Below are positions 7,179-9,454 of a DNA stretch of 9,454 nucleotides, piece after piece. Positions within the stretch are counted from its first letter, which is position 1. The number at the start of each line of letters is the position of its first letter. This DNA comes from Chryseobacterium gleum (GTDB lineage: Bacteria > Bacteroidota > Bacteroidia > Flavobacteriales_D > Sanyastnellaceae), in NCBI GenBank assembly GCA_943330925.2, contig CALQJP020000063.1, positions 1 to 9,454 on the forward strand, given 5' to 3'. Under the pieces are notes generated by a model that saw only the letters and a list, made by a program, of their open reading frames with translations, searched no databases and was not told where the DNA came from. Both the position numbers and the translations under genes were made by a program.

Positions 7179-9454
7179 TCAATGCATGATTTCAAGGCGC
7201 TTCGTCTGAATCTCATCGTTGAAGTAGATGCGAACAAGATAAATGCCGGCTGTCAATTGCTGAGTGTTCACTTGACGAACACCGGTGCCATTGAATACAA
7301 CCTTTCCTGAAATATCCATTACTTCTACGAACGAAGGCAATGCATCGCCACTTTCGATGGTGAACGATTCGTTAGCCGGGTTCGGATAAAGAATGGCATC
7401 CGGAATTTCAAGTTCGCTGACTTCAGCGTCGCGGAAGCCTGGTCGGCAAACAGTCACATACTTACTTATACGAGTTCCGGCAGAACAGGCATTCGAAGGA
7501 GTCACAGAAACACTTCCTGAATTCGCTCCTGTCAATACGGAAATCGAAGTAGTTCCTTGTCCACTCAAAATAGTCCAACCTGTTGGAACAATCCAGTTAT
7601 AAGATGTCGCTCCACTCACACTGCTTACTGAGTATGTTGTCGTAACATTTTGATTAACTATGCTCATACCATTAATGCAAGCAAAGCCGGTCGGTGCAGT
7701 ATACAAGTTCACACAACGAGCCTGGCTCAATCCGCAAGAGTTCACGGCACGAACACATATCGCTGAGTAACCGCAAATGCTGTTGCTTCCCAATGAACCA
7801 CTGAAGTTAACCGTGATGCAAGTAGTGCCTTGACCGCTTACGATGGTAGCACCTGTTGGAACTGACCATTGGTAAGAAGTGGCACCGCTTACTGCAGGTG
7901 TGCAATAAGTAACACCTGTGCGGTTACACAAACCGGAAGTAAGACCGGTGATGTAGGCCGGACGGTTAGGTACATTGTTTACGATAACGGTAATCGACAT
8001 GCATGAAGTAGTTCCGCATGAACCTCCCTCTGAACGAACAAAGTAAGTCGTCGTTGAAGTCGGCATAACCACGAGGCTAGAACCTGAACCTACGCAGATA
8101 CCACCACAAGCGTTTCTGTACCATTTCCATGAGCCACCGCTTTGAAGGGTGCCTCCAACAGTAAGGGTTACCGCGGTTCCATAGCACGTTGTGTTGTTCG
8201 GCGCATTGCTCACCAACGATTGTGGTCCGCAAGGTGGAGTTACAGTTACCGTGCGTGAGATACACGCAGTAGTGTTGCACAATCCTTCAGCACGCACGAA
8301 GTAAGTTGTAGTGCTTGTTGGGGAAACGGTAATGCTCGAGCCTGTTCCGACGAAGGTTCCGCCGCAGGTGCCGCGATACCACTTCCAAACTGCTCCGGTT
8401 CCCAATGAACCGCCATTTACGGTAAGCGTTACAGAAGATCCGGTTGTGATACTAAATCCTGGATTTGCTGTAATAAACGTAGCAGCAACGCTAGGTGTAT
8501 TGATGGTAAGTGTCAGAGTAACCGTGCTGTCACATCCTGCTGCATTTGTGGTGTTGTAGCTATATACACCTGAATTGGTGTACGTCTGTCCATTCCACGT
8601 GTAGCTGCTGCAAGCTGTTGCACTCACCTGAGCCGATGAAGGCTGGTTGATGGTGATAGTGCGGGTTGTGGTTGTAGCACACTGACCTGCATTCGGAATG
8701 AATGTGTAGGTAGTCGTTGCCAAGTTGTTGATGTTAGGCGACCATTGGCCCTGAATACCATTTACTGATGTAGTTGGCAAAGCAGGAATGCTCGCACCAC
8801 GGCAGAACGGACCAACTGCGTTGAACGTTGGTGTAACCGGCTGGTTGATGGTGATTGTCAGAGAAGCACCATTCGCACACTGACCTGCATTCGGAGTGAA
8901 TGTGTAGTTAGTAGTTGCGGTGTTGTTGATAGCCGACGACCATGTACCCTGAATACCATTGGTAGATACCGTTGGCAATGCAGGTATAACAGAACCGCTG
9001 CAGAATGGACCTACTGCACTGAACGTAGGAGTTATACGTGGAGTGATTGTCAGGTTAATAACATAAACCACTTCACAACCATTGATGGTTTCCACATGCT
9101 CATAGGTTCCTGAAACTGTATAGGCAGTTTCAAACCAAGTGTATGAATTGCATGCGGTTACTTCCACAACTTCAGGACAAACCGTAATAATGTCAGTTAC
9201 GGTTACCACAGTTGTATTCAGGCAATCGTCGGTAGCAGTCCAGGTGTGGATGATTAACTCTTGTTGTGGACAATCACCAGCAGCTGGTGTTGAAGTGTAG
9301 CTGACGGTTACGGTTGGGTCACAAATGTCAACCGCTTCAGCACTTTGTGGCTGCGTATACGTTTCACCGCATTCGAAGAATCGTGCTTCAGGTACAAATG
9401 TGAATTCAGGTGCAACGTTGTCTTCAATGGTAATAAATTGGGTCGCCTCAGCCA
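7179..9454 (-). CDS. Secreted multi-domain Ig-like protein with type A T9SS sorting domain (5' end beyond window)
   Basis: The reading frame is open from the right edge to the TGA at 7179, giving 757 residues; neither start nor signal peptide is in the window, and the GTG at 9209 sits inside the frame and is not the start. From the N-terminal side: a HYR-like segment (EDNVAPEF, TWTATDDC), a CNSYTW module, two 66-residue tandem repeats, a second CSSYTW module, two WKWY modules, two PKD-like modules (SGATSYQW and SGATSYNW) and a 77-residue type A sorting domain with YPNPANESF and GIYLVRIY. Sequence is rich in Thr, Ser, Val and Cys, as in surface adhesins of this phylum. Established for the family: the signal peptide leads to the periplasm, the C-terminal domain targets the T9SS, and PorU removes it. 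Inferred: a cell-surface or released adhesin or matrix protein; its ligand cannot be told. No enzyme domain is visible. It lies directly upstream of ruvA-sprA but is separated by a terminator. Confidence 0.95.
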   Translation of the reverse strand, partial: AEATQFITIEDNVAPEFTFVPEARFFECGETYTQPQSAEAVDICDPTVTVSYTSTPAAGDCPQQELIIHTWTATDDCLNTTVVTVTDIITVCPEVVEVTACNSYTWFETAYTVSGTYEHVETINGCEVVYVINLTITPRITPTFSAVGPFCSGSVIPALPTVSTNGIQGTWSSAINNTATTNYTFTPNAGQCANGASLTITINQPVTPTFNAVGPFCRGASIPALPTTSVNGIQGQWSPNINNLATTTYTFIPNAGQCATTTTRTITINQPSSAQVSATACSSYTWNGQTYTNSGVYSYNTTNAAGCDSTVTLTLTINTPSVAATFITANPGFSITTGSSVTLTVNGGSLGTGAVWKWYRGTCGGTFVGTGSSITVSPTSTTTYFVRAEGLCNTTACISRTVTVTPPCGPQSLVSNAPNNTTCYGTAVTLTVGGTLQSGGSWKWYRNACGGICVGSGSSLVVMPTSTTTYFVRSEGGSCGTTSCMSITVIVNNVPNRPAYITGLTSGLCNRTGVTYCTPAVSGATSYQWSVPTGATIVSGQGTTCITVNFSGSLGSNSICGYSAICVRAVNSCGLSQARCVNLYTAPTGFACINGMSIVNQNVTTTYSVSSVSGATSYNWIVPTGWTILSGQGTTSISVLTGANSGSVSVTPSNACSAGTRISKYVTVCRPGFRDAEVSELEIPDAILYPNPANESFTIESGDALPSFVEVMDISGKVVFNGTGVRQVNTQQLTAGIYLVRIYFNDEIQTKRLEIMH
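7182..7412 (-). other. T9SS type A C-terminal sorting domain
   Basis: The last 77 residues have the type A layout: a YPNPANESF motif near the start, a middle FVEVMDISGKVV strand, then LTAGIYLVRIY and a final strand ending KRLEIMH. It is preceded by an acidic linker (DAEVSELEIPDA). Known role: it is recognised by the T9SS and removed by the PorU sortase when the protein is attached to the surface or released. This identifies the gene product as a client of the machinery that includes SprA. Confidence 0.93.
7449..7700 (-). repeat. PKD-like Ig module, copy 2
   Basis: The 84-residue unit repeats SGATSYNWIVPTG and SGQGTTSISVLTG, then VTPSNACSAGT and ISKYVTV. It matches copy 1 closely over the central 25 residues and diverges at both ends, having lost most Cys. 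It is the last module before the linker to the sorting domain. Confidence 0.8.
7701..7961 (-). repeat. PKD-like Ig module, copy 1
   Basis: This 87-residue unit holds SGATSYQWSVPTG, SGQGTTCITVNF and a C-terminal Cys-rich stretch (CGYSAICVRAVNSCG). The SGATSY-W-VPTG / SGQGTT pair is the usual form of the PKD-like module in T9SS client proteins. It has seven or more Cys, far more than copy 2, which suggests extra disulfides. Confidence 0.8.
7980..8210 (-). repeat. WKWY Ig-like module, copy 2
   Basis: The second unit, again 77 residues, has GTAVTLTVGGTLQ, WKWYRNACGGICVGSG and PTSTTTYFVRSEG. WKWYR, CGG, GSS and PTSTTTYFVR are identical between copies while loops vary, as expected for an older duplication with the fold kept. 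It adds one Cys pair relative to copy 1. Confidence 0.85.
8238..8468 (-). repeat. WKWY Ig-like module, copy 1
   Basis: This 77-residue unit has GSSVTLTVNGGSL, WKWYRGTCGGTFVGTG and PTSTTTYFVRAEG. It is an Ig-like fold common in Bacteroidota secreted proteins: WKWY gives the core strand and TTYFVR the strand before the end. Four of its Cys positions have counterparts in or near those of copy 2. A 27-base gap separates it from copy 2, giving a period of 258 bases. Confidence 0.85.
8502..8627 (-). repeat. Cys-SYTW module, copy 2
   Basis: The segment carries SATACSSYTWNGQTYTNSG, then NAAGCDSTVTLTLTI. It is closer to the common Bacteroidota form of this module (SYTWNG-TYT-SG, NAAGCDS) than copy 1, which has lost the NG and the aspartate after the second Cys. 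It follows directly on the second 66-residue repeat. Confidence 0.8.
8640..8837 (-). repeat. 66-residue tandem repeat, copy 2 (198 bp)
   Basis: Directly abutting copy 1 with exactly the same length, this runs from VTPTFNAVGPFC to TITINQP with core NGIQGQW and TFIPNAGQC. The differences from copy 1 cluster in the last third (NGAS replaced by TTTT) and in the central loop. Exact-length tandem copies with a shared 20-base stretch around the GQC codons indicate a duplication inside the gene. Confidence 0.9.
8838..9035 (-). repeat. 66-residue tandem repeat, copy 1 (198 bp)
   Basis: The segment runs from ITPTFSAVGPFC to TITINQP with core NGIQGTW and TFTPNAGQC. Aligned without gaps against copy 2 it differs at 18 of 66 residues, so 73% of residues are identical. 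Two Cys residues (FC and GQC) are kept in both copies. The PTF-AVGPFC-G-IPALP pattern is a gliding-adhesin-like Ig module that I have seen described in Bacteroidota surface proteins; no enzymatic role is known to me. Confidence 0.9.
9045..9164 (-). repeat. Cys-SYTW module, copy 1
   Basis: This 40-residue segment reads EVTACNSYTWFETAYTVSG and ends NGCEVVYVINLTI. It matches the second copy at 8502-8627 in the pattern TAC-SYTW, TY-SG-Y, GC-(about 9)-LTI. The module is frequent in secreted Bacteroidota proteins with T9SS signals. The two Cys residues of each copy could pair. The two copies bracket the 66-residue tandem repeats. Confidence 0.75.
9180..9454 (-). other. HYR-like Ig-fold module (partial)
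   Basis: The codons between the right edge and 9180 read FITIEDNVAPEFTF, then a Cys-containing stretch (FECGETYTQP, DICDPTVTVSY) and TWTATDDCLNTT. The pair 'EDN-AP' and 'TWTATDDC-N' is typical of the HYR-type repeats strung together in very large Bacteroidota surface proteins. That suggests further copies upstream of the window, which I cannot see. Confidence 0.7.

Noticed and set aside
7065..7310. Small plus-strand frame crossing the terminator
   Set aside because: It runs through the terminator hairpin and then antisense to the sorting domain; no family resemblance.
9207..9209. GTG as start codon of the Ig-like protein
   Set aside because: The same frame continues upstream without a stop to the window edge and encodes a typical HYR-like module; no signal peptide follows this GTG.

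Overview
The window reads as chromosome of a member of the Bacteroidota, probably of the Flavobacteriia type. Three things point there: the outer-membrane protein SprA (the type IX secretion system translocon, confined to this phylum), a secreted multi-domain protein ending in a type A T9SS sorting signal, and starts without recognisable Shine-Dalgarno sequences. All three genes lie on the minus strand. No RNA gene, CRISPR array, insertion sequence or plus-strand gene could be supported.

Layout in transcription order, from high to low coordinates: (1) 9454-7179 is the 3' part of a large secreted surface protein made of repeated immunoglobulin-like modules (HYR-like, two Cys-SYTW modules, two 66-residue tandem repeats, two WKWY modules, two PKD-like modules, then the sorting domain). 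Its 5' end is outside the window. (2) 7155-7127 is a strong intrinsic terminator, followed by a leader of about 160 bases. (3) 6963-6373 is complete ruvA, the Holliday-junction-binding subunit of RuvAB. (4) 6376 to beyond base 1 is sprA, open for 2125 codons without a frameshift. It overlaps the ruvA stop by four bases (GTGA), and its C-terminus is outside the window.

ruvA and sprA look co-transcribed and translationally coupled although their functions are unrelated (DNA repair and secretion). From recall, ruvA next to sprA is a common arrangement in this phylum. The protein encoded just upstream is itself a predicted T9SS client: its sorting signal would take it through the SprA channel. 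The terminator separates it from the ruvA-sprA transcript, so the link is functional (cargo and translocon) rather than an operon.

I see no undescribed system here. The points most worth checking are the two-residue longer, partly non-acidic 'pin' hairpin of RuvA, two low-complexity inserts in SprA, and the paired module architecture of the cargo protein.
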